64,000 nucleotides of DNA from Evernia prunastri (Eukaryota > Ascomycota > Lecanoromycetes > Lecanorales > Parmeliaceae): contig NKYR01000003.1 in NCBI GenBank assembly GCA_003184365.1, forward strand, positions 496,001 to 560,000, in the 5' to 3' direction. This document shows positions 10,293 through 21,293 of this stretch, piece by piece. Both the position numbers and the translations under genes were made by a program. The notes under the pieces are model-generated. The model was not told where the DNA came from, did not search any database, and was given only the letters and a program-made list of their open reading frames with translations. Each line of letters starts with the position of its first letter. The first letter of the stretch is position 1.

Positions 10293-12663
10293 ATGCTTGA
10301 AGCCTATCGGACCGTGGGGCCACTTGTCGCTTCACTTTTTCGTATCAATATACTCTTATGCATCGCAACTCTGTCTCCAGTCATCGCTCAACTTCTTCCT
10401 GACTCCCAGGCTCATGTTCTTAACGAGCTTGAACATTTATATCTCGACAATCCTGGCCCAGGTTCCATCAAGTCAACCATCACACCTTGCACCAATTATG
10501 TCGACTCTTCTACTGGGCTCAATAACAACTCATTAGGGCGACAGTCGGCGGCTCAGTGGATTCGGACTGCTTTTCGTAAGGCTGTGTTTTGATGTCATCT
10601 TTCATCAATGTTGTGTATAATCAAAATCTCATCAGTGTATTCGGATACCCACCAACCTGCTACTATATGTTTGATGAACTACTGTCACAAAGCGATGGGC
10701 TTGAGGAAAGGTACTGAGAATACGTAGACGACTTTGTGACTGCAGATGTTGCTGCTGGGACAGGCGGTATCGACGCTTCCATCGGTTTCGAAACCGATCG
10801 CCCAGAGAATGTTGGCGTAGCCTTCAACGATTCTCTCTTTGTCTTCTCCTTCTTCATCAGCGCTAAAGCGTCCAGTAAGTTCCAGCTTTTGGCCATTGAA
10901 TGTTGGAATGTTCACTCACCCTTAGACAGTGGCAGATCTCATAGCACTTGGTGCGGCCGTGGCTATTGGGAGTTGTGGCGGCCCTCAAATCCCACTGCGG
11001 GGAGGACGTATCGATGCCACGGAGGCTGGCCCGTCAGGCGTCTGTCAACCAGAGACCGATCTCCAGACCACATTGGCCAGTTTTTCCGGTGCGGGGTTCA
11101 ACCAGGCAGATACTATTGCCCTGACCGCTTGCGGACATACAATGGGAGGGTGAGGTCTTCAATTGGTTTACAGTGCGCTCTAACCAACGCCTGGCTAACA
11201 ATCCAAGTGTCCGTCATTCGACATTCCCTCAGATCGGTACGCCTCCTATCAACGTACATTACGATTTTACTAAATTCCATCGATAGTGCCCGCGTCGGCC
11301 GTGGGTCCCGATAACCTTGATGGTCGAATTGCATTCGACGACACTGTTGCCAACTTTGACATGGACGTGTTAGTTCAAGTCTTTCCCGTTTGATCAAAGG
11401 TCCAAACTGATGAATCCAAGAGTACAACAATATGTGTCAGGCACCGGGAACCGAGGCGGCCCTCTCGTTACTACGGCGAACAAGACGGTGCAGTCGGATC
11501 TACGTCTGTACGAATCGGACAATAACGTAACCATTGAAAGGTATTCTCCAAATCTCACGCGATCACATCGAGTACCTAATAGGGCCCAATCAGTCTAGCC
11601 CAGTCCCCCGCTCACTTTGCCTCGACGTGCACAAGCTTGATAACTCGTATGATCAACGTACGCGCCCTCAATGCCTATTGCTCTGTCCACCAACTAATGC
11701 CGTCTCAGACCGTCCCCAAAGGAGTCTCGCTGACTCCCGCGATCGACCCGCGGGCCTTGAAATACGCGAATGTTTCGCTCAATGTGGATTGGAGCGGCCA
11801 GATGACTCTCTCCGGGTTCTTCAGAGTTCGCAGACTCCCTCTCACACATGTCCATGAACCCCCCTTCTCACCACTGCTTCTAGTACATTGAAGTTGCCGG
11901 ATCACCTCCCGCCCCAAAGAGCTTGACGTACGGCCACAGCCCTTCCCCTCCCTCTGTGCTCCTGCCGAGAGACTGACTCCTCGTAACGAATTAGGGTCGC
12001 CCTCATTGATCGAACTGGACTCACGCCAGGAATCAGTACAGACGCAGTGGGCGATCTTGCAACGGACACAGGAAACGGCGTCTACGGTCCCACTTTCCCT
12101 TATCCTTTCACTCTCAACTTCCCCGCCGCCACCGGTCTCTCCGGCATCGCGGTTGGCGGCCAGAAGTTCCCGCTGCAGGACTCTCTTTTCGTCGTGCCCA
12201 CGCTGTCTTCGATCGAACCTGGCCTGGCCCAGTATAACATTCTGGATCCGGCGCATTTGTTTACTTTCAATATTACAGCGGCTGTAGGTCATGTTTCCTT
12301 TCCCTCATCCAGTTATCCCACCAAGGGAAAATTTAAAAAAGAGAAGAAACCGCGCATGACTCCGCTGACACCTCGCCCCGTCTACCCATCTAGCTCCTCA
12401 CCGCCCATCCGCCCGCCACTTTGAAGGCCACCTTTGCCATCGCCGTCCCGCAGCCCGGGACCATAAGCCCGAGGATGGACTATTCGACCACTGCCGAGCT
12501 CAGCCTGATTGGAGAAGCGGGACCTTTCGCATTGTACTCCGCAGTCATCGAGCAGAACATGACCTCGCTGCAGCTGTTCGGCGCCAGTATCGACGTCGTA
12601 GATGAGAGCTCGGGTACCGTCGCCATGTTTTTCAAGCTGTTTAGCATACTGCAATTCTTCTGA
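10293..12663 (+). CDS. Secreted class II-type haem peroxidase
   Basis: Eleven exons (10293-10575, 10728-10874, 10930-11149, 11208-11236, 11287-11368, 11421-11540, 11594-11657, 11709-11825, 11884-11927, 11995-12283, 12394-12663) join in phase to 554 residues. Residues 1-33 form a hydrophobic signal peptide. The peroxidase domain spans about 60-330: distal Arg91 and His95 (WIRTAF-HD, split by intron 1), the GTGGIDASI segment, and proximal haem ligand His213 in ACGHTMGG. The C-terminal 220 residues are a Ser/Thr- and Gly-rich beta-type extension with N-glycosylation sites. This layout matches an ascomycete extracellular peroxidase group related to lignin peroxidases but lacking the basidiomycete Mn site that I can see. 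It should oxidise phenolics with H2O2 outside the cell. An ATG at 10284 and one at 10101 lie in the same frame; 10293 gives the cleanest signal peptide. Ten introns of 50-150 bp in 2.4 kb is unusually dense. The last exon could end differently. Confidence 0.92.
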
Positions 12664-13196
12664 AATCGGAAGATACTTTGAGAGATGGTCGGGCATCTGG
12701 CACCCGTGGGTATTGCACGGCGGTCAGGCGCGCTGCAAGCAAACATGGGTTGCCGTTGCAGATTTGGGAGCTCATGTATTCGGAAGTTGGATGCGACGAT
12801 TTACGTTTCCTCAAACAAGATCTTGATCTGAGATGCTGTCGATTTGAGATTCCGTCGATCTTAGATTCTGCCAATTTTCAATCATTGTTCTGCTCACCTT
12901 TTACTACTGAAACCTCATACTCTGTACGTGGAACACAGCCTCCTTCCTAACCTTCCCTTCCCTATCCTCCACCTTTACCGCGTACCGCTAGGCTGCCAGA
13001 TCCCATCACCAGACCACGCCTCGGAGCGGTGCTCCTTTGCATGCCTGAGCTTGACTGACTGTAACTTCCCTCGCACTATAGAAGGGCTTTCCGGAGTATA
13101 GCAATTTGGCGGCGTGCTCCATTTCATTGCCTCGTCGCTGAAACCGCTATGCCATAGATGCCGTCCAGAATATTCCGCTACCCCTCCCTCGCGCCC
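12664..13196. other. Short gene-free stretch between convergent features
   Basis: About 530 bp holding the 3' flank of the peroxidase gene and of the minus-strand NYN-like relic. No coding signal seen. Confidence 0.45.
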
Positions 13197-13712
13197 TTAT
13201 CGTCTCTTCCTACCCTCACGCTTTGACCGCTTCTGAACCCCACCGGGCTCAACCAGTGGAGCAGAATGCGAGTCAGCTAATTCCAGTGAGATCATGTCGA
13301 TCCCTTGCCTTTGCTTCATAAGACGTAACGCCGGCTCCAGGTCATTGCTACTCACCAGGAAGGTATCATGGCGGCCGAACGTTTCCGTTACCAGACATGC
13401 CCGATTTCATCCGCAAGATCGTCTTCTCGTGCTGTAACTTGTACTTTTGATCCTCGGCGATAGATCGGCCGGTAAACATCTCTATTAAACCCGCGCGTGA
13501 AAGCTCCAGAGGAATCCGCCAAGCCCACGATGACCGGGAGGTAAGTACGTACTCCAGCGCTCTGCCCTGCGATTGCAACCCCTCCATGACCGGTGATGTC
13601 CGAGTATGGAAATTCCATCAGGCTTATCATTTTCTCGACCTGTTCATAGGGTAGATTGTTGGCCTCGTCCGTATGCAGACCCAGGAGGAAGTCTCGACGT
13701 CGGAGCCTTACG
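13197..13712 (-). pseudogene. NYN-nuclease-like relic with a frame change
   Basis: Two adjoining minus-strand segments read as one protein only if the frame changes. The upstream part, from the first ATG at about 13712, runs to a stop near 13388 and ends with a K-VQVTARE-DLADEIG segment. The downstream part, in another frame, continues at about 13395 with T-F-GRHDTFLVSSNDLEPAL and ends at 13197 in a basic tail. The DTFLVSSND-type motif resembles the acidic metal-binding strand of NYN (PIN-like) ribonuclease domains. No GT...AG pair was found that would join the frames, so I read a one- or two-base indel. Upstream codons are open to about 13882 but lack an ATG. The family assignment is tentative. 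A sequencing error would restore a normal gene. Confidence 0.38.
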
Positions 13713-13882
13713 TGCGCCATTTTCTGCCGGTGGTAATTGTAATAAGGGACGATCGGAGGACCTCGACCGGCGTCTTTACGGCTCGAAGGATTTCCGCTGT
13801 GAGTACGCCCGAGTAGGCAGGCGCCGGCACAGATTGACAAGAGCCAAACGTGGAGACGTCGCGTCAATGCGCTGGCAGCCAA

Positions 13883-14599
13883 ACTCTGAATCGTTGTAAG
13901 TACTGTTGTAAATTATACCCGTATCTTGAATCATATCAGGCACAACAGTCAAGAAACCCAGATTCCGCGAAGCGCAAGTTGACAAGCCCAAGAATCCTCG
14001 GCGATCTGGCAACTCGAACCCTGCAAGACGCTAGGCCCCGCGCCATTGGAGCGCTTATAATCCCCGGCCGAACCTACCTAGCCCAATAAGGCGGCCCCAG
14101 CCGAACCGCCCCGTCTAGGTGCATCTTTTGCCCAAACTGCAGATCCCCTTTGCGCCCTCACCTTCATCCTCAATAACAGTCAGTGCTTGAAGCCAATTTT
14201 GGCTGATATCACTCGCCTTTGATACGGTAGCGTACCGCACAAATACGCCACTTGGGTGGTGAGATGCGCTCGTATGCATGTGCATCTTTCGGGAAGTTTC
14301 CCTTGGGGTAGTGCAGGCTTGCCTGCTCTTGAAGTGATGGAAGTGGCGGTTGTTTAGGGTGATGACCATGGTTTTTCAGGCTTTTCTGGTTCGATAACGT
14401 AGTCCTGCAGGCAAGCTTGTGTCTAAGGTCGTTGAGCTTATCGTGTTTTAGGGGGATTTGTCCACGAGTTTGTGGCTTTGGGGGGGACTGAGAGGTGGGG
14501 AATTTACTACTTGAGGTATCAGATGGGAATACAACCGTAAGCTTCTGGCAAACTGAGCGTATTATTATTACCTCTTTCAGGAGTTAGCCCCCAAACTCG
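13883..14599. other. Gene-free stretch
   Basis: About 700 bp without a recognisable gene, between the NYN-like relic and the repeat block. Base composition falls towards the AT-rich repeats on its right. Confidence 0.4.
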
Positions 14600-15880
14600 G
14601 AGAATTATACGGCTTTTAAATCTTAGAATATCTTGATCAGCGAATAGTTTAGGAATTTAACCATTACTCGTTAGCGATCCTGAGCTTGACAGACCATCGA
14701 ATCAACAGATGGTGAAGGAATTCGCCCATATATAAGTACTTGATCGTTTAAAAGTCGAGATACCATCAACCAGATGCAAGGTTCAGGGACTCACTCGGAC
14801 TTCTCCAGGTATTTCCAGTTTGAAAGCCGCGGACTTAATGAACAAATCGGGTATCTGTCCAGGAATTCTTCGGCCCTTTGAGCTTGAGAAGCTCTATCTG
14901 AAAAAGTGTTAGGGGATCAATCTAGAAGTGTCCAGCCACTTCAGATATTTTCTCTGTTGAAGGTTGAACTAGAGAAGCTCTTGGAAAGCTCTAGTCATTT
15001 GAAGTTAAGATGCTATCTAGTCGACGGATGGCTTAGGATATCTCTTAGTATTTATCATCATTTTACTTTGAGAAGCTCTTCGATAGATAGATATTCAAGA
15101 AATCGATTCAGTAACGTGTAATTGTTCTTAGGCTGCAGATTGTCTATGTGAAAACATCTTAGATGGTTTCTCGAAAATCTCAGCTCGCTTTAGATTCAAT
15201 AGACGATTATAGAAACTTCTTAGAAACATTTGACTATTCTTAGATTGCGAAGCTATCTATCAAAGAAGCAATTTCAAAAATCTTTCAAGATATTTAGTTA
15301 ATTTCAGTCTGCGAAATATCTATTAAGCGAATTATTTTAAACGTCTCTTGAGGGAATTCATTTACTCTTAGGTTATGAGGCTACTATTTAACGAACAATC
15401 TAGTTAATCATTCATCATTCCCGCCCATTCTCAGCTCGAAAAACCCTTCAGTCGATAAATGTTTGAGGTAAAGATCTCTGAGTCAATGAGAAATCAGAGG
15501 TTCGGCTACTGTAACTAGAGATGTTGTTTGGAAATTAAACCCCTTGTTTTGCAATCATATGACACTAGATGCCATGGATTAACAAACAACTTAGGAATTT
15601 ACGCATGATTCTCCTGCAACTCTAGACTTGAAGAACCTTAGAAGTGAGAAAGAAGTTGAAATTTTCCCCGTTTCCGCCCGCCTTTTCAAAAAAATTCAAT
15701 ATATCTGACTGACAATTTATGATAACGATCCGAAAATAGTCCCTGCTTTCTCTGACTCTTTCCCCACAACTATTGTCGTTCCCCGACGTCGTAAGCACTA
15801 AGGTATACAGTCTTTCGGATATTTTCCTGCACTTACACCGTTTTTCATGGCTCTTCTGTTTCCACAAGCAAAAATTTTAG
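14600..15880. repeat. AT-rich, decayed tandem repeat block
   Basis: This 1.3-kb block has no coding signal but keeps recurring words such as GAAGCTCT, TATCTATNNAA, CTTAGRTTGCGAAG and GAATTCA about every 60-65 bp (for example near 15062, 15125, 15235, 15300 and 15362). A segment near 15430-15530 resembles the clearer units to the right, with an internal deletion. I read it as older, diverged relatives of the 159-bp array. Strong AT bias would fit repeat-induced point mutation, but this cannot be tested by eye. Confidence 0.5.
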
Positions 15881-16515
15881 GCGTAAACCCCTTCTTTCTA
15901 TCAGACTCTAGCTCGTAGAATCCCTTCATCTGCAACAAGCTGAAAAATGTAACCTTAAAGTAATCTTCATACAAACTCTTTAGTTCCTAAATAACAGCTT
16001 TATGAAGTCAGAAGATCTCCTACGAGCGAGTCAGTTTAGATTTGAACCCCATCTTTTCATGAAAGTCTAGCTCGTAAAATTCATCAATCTGTAGTATGTT
16101 GAGGAATTCAACCTTGAAGTAACCCTCGAAATAGCCCTTCAGTCCCTAAAAAGCAGCTCGTGAAATCAGAAGATCCCCTACGAGGGATTAAATCTAGGCG
16201 TAAACCCCGTCTTTTCATCAGATTCCAGCTTCGTAGGATCCGTTCATCTGCAATACATTGAGGAATCCAACCTAAAAGTAATCTCCGAACGAATCTTCCA
16301 GTCCCAGAACAGCAGCTCAGTGAAGCCAGAAGATCCCGTACGAACGAGTAAGTATAGGCGTAATCCCCATATTTCCACCAGATTCTAGCTCGCAGGATCC
16401 GTTCATCTGCAGCATACCGGGGAACATAACCTTAATATAATCTCCGAATAAGCCCTCCGATCCCCAAACAGCCGTTCGCGAAGCCAGAGGATCCCCCGCG
16501 AGCGAGCAGCTCAGC
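15881..16515. repeat. Four tandem copies of a ~159-bp repeat
   Basis: Units start at about 15881, 16039, 16198 and 16358. Each contains, in order: a TAAACCCC-like start, an AGCTCGTAGGATCC-type core, TTCATCTGCA, TTGAGGAAT-CAACCT, a TAATCTCCGAA segment, CAGTCCC-AAACAGC, GAAGCCAGAAGATCCC and ACGAGCGAGT. The copies differ at many positions and become less AT-rich from left to right, with the rightmost the most GC-rich. The array ends about 280 bp before the start codon of the next plus-strand gene. It shows no coding pattern. Its origin (satellite, or fragment of an element) is unknown. Confidence 0.85.
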
Positions 16516-16796
16516 GGGAAAAGTAACGACAGCGGACCTTGATTTGCGGGATAAAATTCCATTGGCGGGTTGCGGTTTGGGAAGCCGATTCCCCAGGTCA
16601 GTCGTTTTAGGCAGGAACAGCTCGGCGAGTTCTCCTTCTTTCACTGGTTGCTCATATATACAGGTCGCGCTCCTCTTTCTCAAGACCTCAAATCCCAAGA
16701 CTCACTACCCCCACACACAAACATACCGCTAATACAGACACTTACTCATATCACCCAGTCTCTCACACGTCACCCACGATCCTGACATCGAGTAAA

Positions 16797-17912
16797 ATGG
16801 CGCAGTCAGACAACCACAATCTCACCAACGGCATGTACCCAGCCGCAAATGATGCAACCTCCGCTCCGCAGCCCGCTTCACCCAGCACCCTCACCGAGAT
16901 AGCAGACTCTCTCGTGACGACTCTTCCGCAGACACCCGAGTAAGATATCTCCATATGCACATGCCCGATATCCATCTCCGCACCTACGTGGCAGAGCAAA
17001 CATGTTGTGTCACGGGTAGCAGCTGGCTGCTGAGCTAGCAGTCGCAGAACGCATGTTTGCTCCGGCTCGTTGCTGTTCTGGCTGATACTTAACCCTGCTC
17101 GAGTCCCTCTTCCCTTTCCTTCCTTACGCCTTCTCTATTCTTCGAAGACGTAACTAAAATAAATCTCATATAAGCCTCCTCCCCAGCGACGCGGGACTAC
17201 ACCAGTCCCTTCCCGAGGATTTCTATATCAACACCGCGAACCGGCAAAGGAACTTCCTAGACTTTGCTCCCCATCTCCCATCCGCGACGGAAGACAGAGC
17301 TTACTACCACGGCGCTGTGATCTCCGTTGGACCTCGGGGGGAGGAGACGGCGGTGGTGAGAACCTGGGACTTGTGCGACGTCGTCTGCTCGACCAGGGGT
17401 TGCGAGGGCGCCGCGCGACTTCGTGAGGCAAATCTCGTCACGATCTGTCACCACTTTTCTGGTGAGCACGAAGGGACCACCTTTGTGACACAAACGGCGG
17501 AACAGTGCACTCCGGTGGACTCTTCGGTGGTGTCCAGGGCTGGGTCTCGAGCGCCGACTCGTGTGTCGACGCCTGCTGGGTCTTGAGAGACCCAAGCGTA
17601 AGTACCCAGCGAAGCTTCTCAGACAATCAAGGCTAACCTTTCATACCTAGAACACAACCTATATATTCCTCTCCCAGCCCTGCCAGTCCAGCAGACATGG
17701 CAGGCCGACGCCTGCTGGGTCTTGAGAGATCCAACCGTAAGTACTCAGCGAAGCTTCTCAGGAATTCAGAGCTAATTTCTCGTACCTAGAAAAACACAAT
17801 CTACATATTCCCCGGCCCTGCCAGTCCAGCAGACATGGCAGAATTCGACAGGCAATTTTTCGCTCAGCCCACTGGGTGCGAACTCTACCCCCGCCGTGTC
17901 GGGTCCTTTTAG
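16797..17912 (+). CDS. Unknown protein; gene with duplicated exon-intron unit
   Basis: Best model: exons 16797-16939, 17187-17461, 17506-17597 and 17790-17912, giving 210 residues. The N-terminus (1-50) is polar and Thr/Ser-rich; the middle is globular with an acidic start and a Cys-rich stretch (D-LCDVVCSTRGC) near 104-114; a GGLFGGVQGW segment and Cys residues (SADSCVDACW) follow. No signal peptide and no family recognised. Intron 2 is only 44 bp. A 136-139-bp unit spanning the end of exon 3, intron 3 and part of exon 4 is present twice in tandem (17568-17706, 17707-17841). Splicing from donor copy 1 (17598) to acceptor copy 2 (ending 17789) skips the first copy and keeps the frame to the stop at 17910-17912. 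Using acceptor copy 1 instead leads to an early stop, because copy 1 differs by small indels. Confidence 0.6.
17568..17841 (+). repeat. Tandem duplication of an exon-intron unit
   Basis: Copy 1 (17568-17706) and copy 2 (17707-17841) share most bases from GACGCCTGCTGGGTCTTGAG to GCAGACATGGCAG. Each contains a GTAAGTA donor context and a TACCTAG acceptor. Relative to copy 1, copy 2 has three extra A after the acceptor and four fewer bases in the C-rich part that follows. This changes the frame between the copies. Confidence 0.9.
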
Positions 17913-19051
17913 GTGCGCGATTTCTCTTCGGGGATCCCCTGTTAGAACACCGCATCGTTATCTTGAGGCTCTTGGTCTGCTCGCCCCAGTCAGGAGGCGG
18001 GGTGCGAAAGCGCGGGGGTTTCTCTGGTAGCGGAGGGTTTTTTTGGTAGCAGCAATTTTTTGTAGCATAGCCCTTATTCTGAACATTTGTGACCTTCCAG
18101 CTACGATTCATTACCTTGCCTTTGACATAATGTAATAAATTGAACGTAGAATGAAATCGGTCTCTGAGATGGTGGATACCTAACTTGATGCGACCCCTAA
18201 ACCTGAAGAAACAGGGTGCGATCTTCACTGGTGCCCGTGATATCGCCCCCACCTTAAGTAATCAGACCCCAGGCTTGGGGGCGGGCGCGGGGTACATGCT
18301 CCCCGAATCACCCCCAAGATTCCCCACCATTAACTAATCAGACCTAGCTTGGGGGGTGTGCATTTCCCCGGATGACCTAATCCCCCCCCCGGGCAAAAAA
18401 CCTCCTCTTTTGCAATGGACATCGTTGCATGCTGTTCGCCGTGATATAATCGCGGTGACGAGCCGAAACTGTTTCCATTTCTTGACAGCATGGACATCAA
18501 TATTCGATTATTTCGTGTAGCTCAAGGTAGGGTTTCAGTCAGGTTTGCAGGGATCACGCGATCTCAGGACTGAATCTTCGCAGTCGATGGCAGGGTAGAG
18601 TATGTACTTTCTCTTATTTCGGTGCACGGGGAGGGGGGGAAGGAAAACAAGCCACGGCGCTGTGTATTTTTTTTCTCGTTCCTGCGATATTATTACATTC
18701 GTAAGGTAAGGGGGAGGTATCTGCAGGCTGGCTCATGAGTTGCTGAAAATAGTGCGCAGTAGTGATCCCGAACCCTTCAGCATTCCCGTCGTCGTCCAGT
18801 GTTTACTTGCACAGCCGAGCGCTTAGGTACCCCGAGGACCGTCGTGGTGCAAAACAACTGTACGTGGCATTTATTGCTCGCATTTTTTCGTCTGAAACTA
18901 CATCGCAATCCCCCTCTGGCTGTGCGATGTCTGGGGCTCGCACAGCCAGGGCGGGGACTGCTTCCTCCGGAACTTGTACGAAGTACATAAAGGCGTCGGT
19001 GGGAATCTCGACCACCCAACGTTACACCTTCAGACACCGCTCTAGCAGACA
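17913..19051. other. Gene-free stretch with C/G-rich short repeats
   Basis: About 1.1 kb with no supported gene. It contains a short direct repeat around GGTAGC/GGGTTT at 18015-18055, the 76-bp imperfect tandem repeat at 18259-18382, a C-run near 18384 and a G-rich patch near 18630. The right end is the promoter region of the four-helix membrane protein gene. Confidence 0.5.
18259..18382. repeat. Imperfect 76-bp direct repeat
   Basis: TAATCAGACC followed by AGGCTTGGGG at 18259-18283 recurs, slightly altered, at 18335-18358. In both copies a T-CAT/ACAT...CCCCGRAT-A-CC segment follows. The second copy is incomplete. The repeat is G/C-rich unlike its surroundings. Its nature is unknown. Confidence 0.65.
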
Positions 19052-19868
19052 ATGGAAGACCAAATGATGACTCCTACCTCGTACCTCCATATTCCCGTCC
19101 GATGCCGAGGCAGTTTTTTCATCCTCCGCATCGCCATCCTCACCATCGACTTCGCAACCATAATCGCCCTCTCCGTCTCGCTCGGCCTCTACCGCAAATG
19201 GATCCCCGGCACCTCCTACCCGACCACCGCGCTCAAGCCTATCGATCATACCGACTGGACCGACGGCATCGTGCTCGCTGCCATCCTGGTCTCCTTTCTC
19301 TGGACCGGGTTCATCACTATCCGCCCAGCGTGGACGAGCAAGGCGCTCCACGTAGGCTTCCACGTTGCCTTTGACTTTCTCTCTTTGGCGTGGCTAGTGG
19401 CGTGTGCAGTCCCAGCGTTCGTGTGGAGGGGCTCGAGTCTCAGGAACCTGATCGCCATCAGCAACACCTGCGATCTGGGCACGGTGACGCTCATGGACGG
19501 GGACCAGGTGCCGTGGGTGTGCATGCCGCATCTGGAGACGCTGAAGAGGCTGCAGATCGCTTGCTACTCCGTTGCGTGCGCGGTTGCGTGAGTTGTCCTT
19601 GTGCTCGAGAACGGAACCGGCGGCGCTAAGATGCTGACTTGCTCGTCATTGTAGCTTTCTCCACTTCTGCCTTTTTTCCCTCGCCTGCTACTCAACAAAA
19701 CAACTCCTCCGAGAGGACTCCGCCCGGATCGCAGCCTCTCAGCCCGTCGATAGCGCACCTAATGGTGAAAAGTTCGCCCACGAAGACCGAGAATCCACCA
19801 CCACCAGAGGGAGCGAGTCCGCCTGCTCGTCATATCAGCCGCGGAGCGTCGAAGCTGCAGAAATCTAA
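19052..19868 (+). CDS. Four-helix integral membrane protein (MARVEL-like)
   Basis: Two exons (19052-19587, 19655-19868) give 249 residues. Four hydrophobic segments lie at about 22-45, 72-90, 98-126 and 168-195; the last is completed across the intron. The loop between helices 3 and 4 holds two Cys. The C-terminal 50 residues are polar, Ser/Thr/Glu-rich and probably cytosolic. The pattern resembles MARVEL-type tetraspan proteins common in ascomycetes, but I see no defining motif, so the family is tentative. No signal peptide apart from the first helix. It stands alone, with about 1 kb free on either side. Confidence 0.72.
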
Positions 19869-20885
19869 AACAACGCTCGACTCGGATCGCAAAATCCCTC
19901 AACGCCGACTTTGGCAGTCGTCTACTTCATTCACCGCATAGAAGTTGCTGTATTAAAACCACAGCCACACAAATACCACACATATACCATCACCGCTCGC
20001 CTGCAGGCCAGGCGCCCTTATTTTTGTTTTGTTTTTTTTGGTAAATCCAACCCTTGCCGCACTCTGGGCGTGAGATACCTACCACAAATCCTCTTGACGA
20101 CGAGTGAACGCCGCTGAGAAGATGTCGTTGCGGGCCAATGGCTTAAATTCGCCGTGTATATTATGCGGATACCGTGTCGTTTCCTACCCGTTGGGCGACT
20201 TTAGCGTGGCGTTGTGGGTTTTCGGGGCGATGACGGCGGAGCTGGTGGGTGTTTGGCTCGAGGAGTGTGTGGCCGGGGTGGAAATTTTGTATATGCTTGT
20301 GCGTTCTTGTATGTGATGCGGTGGTTTTTCCGTTTGCATGTGTATGTAGCTTTTAGGGATGGGGGATTGTATATATAACGCGTGAATGCTCGCTTACCGT
20401 CAGGGGTTTTCCCATCGACTAGGATCATGGGAATGCAGCAAGTTTGCAGCACGCACGTCATGGGTGTCGATCTGGGTAAGCGTGGGGGTGGCAGCGCCAC
20501 AATCATCTGTGTCGAGATACTTTAAAAGGGGTGAGCGGTAAATAAAGGCGCTGGAGTTCCTGGAATTTCCGCTACCAAGGGAAGCATTCCTTGAAAAACA
20601 AAAAGTGGTACGTATTGAGGTGGTGCCGAAACAGGGGCCGCATACACAATGTACCGACATGGTACAGGATTTTGACGAGATGGTGTGTATCTGAAAGCCT
20701 TGTATTGATGAAACTACCAAGCCTACGTAAAGCCCTTCGCTAGGGCATTCCTGCTTCCCATGCAAACTTGTTCAAAGCTATGCCGCCAGTATCCATTGCC
20801 GTTGCAATCATTTCTTGCCGAAGACAGTGCCCCTTTGGCTCATGTGAGAAAAGGACAGGTAGGCAGTATTCGCACGAGGCTGAGC
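19869..20885. other. Gene-free stretch between convergent genes
   Basis: About 1 kb between the 3' ends of the membrane protein gene and the minus-strand Grg1-like gene. A 64-codon hydrophobic frame starts at 20122 but has no family likeness and is not called. Confidence 0.45.
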
Positions 20886-21293
20886 CTACTTGTTGGCGTA
20901 TACGTCCGACTTGGTCTGTAGTGAAAGGCAGTGTTAGCAGGCGTACCCTGCACGGGGAATGGATGAAGGGACGTACGTCGTGCTTCTTCTCGTCTACCTT
21001 GTCAGAGACCGCATCCTTGGCAGCAGTGAGACGGGTGGTGGCACTCGCGTCGGTGTGGCCTTTTGCAATCTCTGGGTAGTTGTGTTAGTCGTGGGTGGAA
21101 GAAAGTATTGGGATGGTCGGTGCTGACTTACCCTCGTTGCCTCGTTTGGAAGTTCCGGACATTGCGCCTTGGACGGACTCGGAAGCCTGGTTGAAGGTGT
21201 TCCTTGTGGCCAGGTGGTTAGTAAACGGTAGACAGGCAGCAGGAAGGAGGGAGGGGAAAGCGGGGCAGGGGCTCACTTGATTGCGTCGGCCAT
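20886..21293 (-). CDS. Grg1/CCG-1-type small stress protein
   Basis: Four minus-strand exons (21277-21293, 21132-21202, 20977-21071, 20886-20915) give 70 residues. The start (MADAIKNTFNQASESVQGA), the central TSKRGNEE-IAKGHTDASATTRL and the end AAKDAVSDKVDEKKHD match the glucose-repressible gene/clock-controlled gene family (Neurospora grg-1/ccg-1). The protein is short, charged and helix-forming, without Cys. Family members are strongly induced by carbon starvation, stress and the circadian clock; the molecular role is not known. A TATAAATA element on the same strand lies about 140 bp upstream of the ATG. Exon 1 is only 17 coding bases, which automated annotation may miss. Confidence 0.92.

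Noticed and set aside
17758..18252. Minus-strand 164-codon frame
   Set aside because: It overlaps the last exon of the plus-strand gene antisense and has no family likeness.
20122..20316. Small hydrophobic frame of 64 codons
   Set aside because: Short, without a signal-peptide pattern or family likeness; likely chance.
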